A stretch of 64,000 bases of DNA, taken from Fagopyrum homotropicum. Its lineage: Eukaryota > Streptophyta > Magnoliopsida > Caryophyllales > Polygonaceae. The notes beneath the pieces were generated by a model. It did no database searches. It was not told the DNA's origin and saw only the letters and a program-made list of their open reading frames with translations. This document shows positions 63,938 through 64,000 of the stretch, in pieces. The position numbers and the translations under genes are program-made. The stretch covers positions 117,623,235 to 117,687,234 of the forward strand of contig BSWB01000004.1 of NCBI GenBank assembly GCA_033239125.1. Direction: 5' to 3'. Position 1 is the first letter of the stretch. The number at the start of each line of letters is the position of its first letter.

Positions 63938-64000
63938 TGAATTGTTTATTCTGGAACGTGTTTGGAGCTTGTAAGAACGGGTTCCGACGTGCCATTAGAT
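63938..64000 (+). CDS. LINE ORF2, endonuclease start (truncated by window)
   Basis: The ATG at 63,938 opens MNCLFWNVFGACKNGF, matching the start of plant LINE ORF2 endonuclease (usual form WNVRGA). Only 21 codons are inside the window. The Asn in the WN box, which binds metal in the endonuclease, is present. Whether the rest is intact cannot be seen. Confidence 0.7.

Larger units (their letters stand above)
61822..64000 (+). mobile_element. L1-type LINE, 5' part (runs off right edge)
   Basis: An ORF1 with DUF4283 and a CCHC-like knuckle is followed by the first codons of an ORF2 endonuclease at 63,938. This is the order of plant L1 LINEs. The element points away from the DUF579 gene. ORF1 contains at least one frame change and one stop, so it looks inactive. 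The 3' end is outside the window. Confidence 0.82.

Overview
The window is nuclear DNA of a flowering plant, very probably a eudicot. It carries an intron-less chloroplast-targeted acetohydroxyacid synthase gene, a plant-specific DUF579 gene, Athila-type and chromovirus Ty3/gypsy retrotransposons, and a plant L1-type LINE. The species cannot be named from the sequence.

Positions 1 to about 56,380 are one nested retrotransposon cluster. The outermost layer is a decayed minus-strand chromovirus (called B). Its 5' LTR starts at 55,857, its gag and protease lie at 52,141-52,825 and 54,445-55,551, and its RT/RNase H/integrase at 25,446-27,619. The rest of B lies beyond the left edge. Three insertions split B. 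(1) A plus-strand Athila-type element (family I, element A) ends at 25,445. It was itself hit by a minus-strand family I element (1-4,829), by a family II solo LTR (7,270-11,000) that holds a chromovirus solo LTR (7,579-9,705), and by a 10-kb non-coding LTR element (13,999-24,027). (2) A plus-strand Athila-type family III element (C, 27,620-52,140, target duplication GAACC) was hit by a minus-strand family II element (D, 36,811-49,920, duplication GAGCA). (3) A family II solo LTR lies at 52,826-54,444. Most insertion junctions could be read to the base from TG...CA (or near) ends and 5-bp duplications.

Element D is the youngest and looks complete. I see one difference between its two 1,699-bp LTRs, a single open gag-pol frame of 1,957 codons, and an open 479-codon post-pol frame. 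The other gag-pol copies are broken, often by stops that fit C-to-T decay of CAG, CAA or CGA codons.

The right end is genic. A roughly 0.8-kb inverted-repeat element sits between TA runs (about 56,383-57,208). It is followed by acetohydroxyacid synthase (57,694-59,667), a DUF579 gene (60,116-61,003) on the same strand, and a decayed LINE (from about 61,822 to the right edge).

The least explained signal is that each of the three Athila-type families carries its own short palindromic word, repeated many times in its LTRs, the pol-to-ORF2 spacer and the variable linkers of gag-pol. The words differ between families but sit in similar places. Two other cross-family signals are a small hairpin just after pol with a compensatory base pair, and a non-coding block of about 200 bp shared by families I and II upstream of the 3' LTR.
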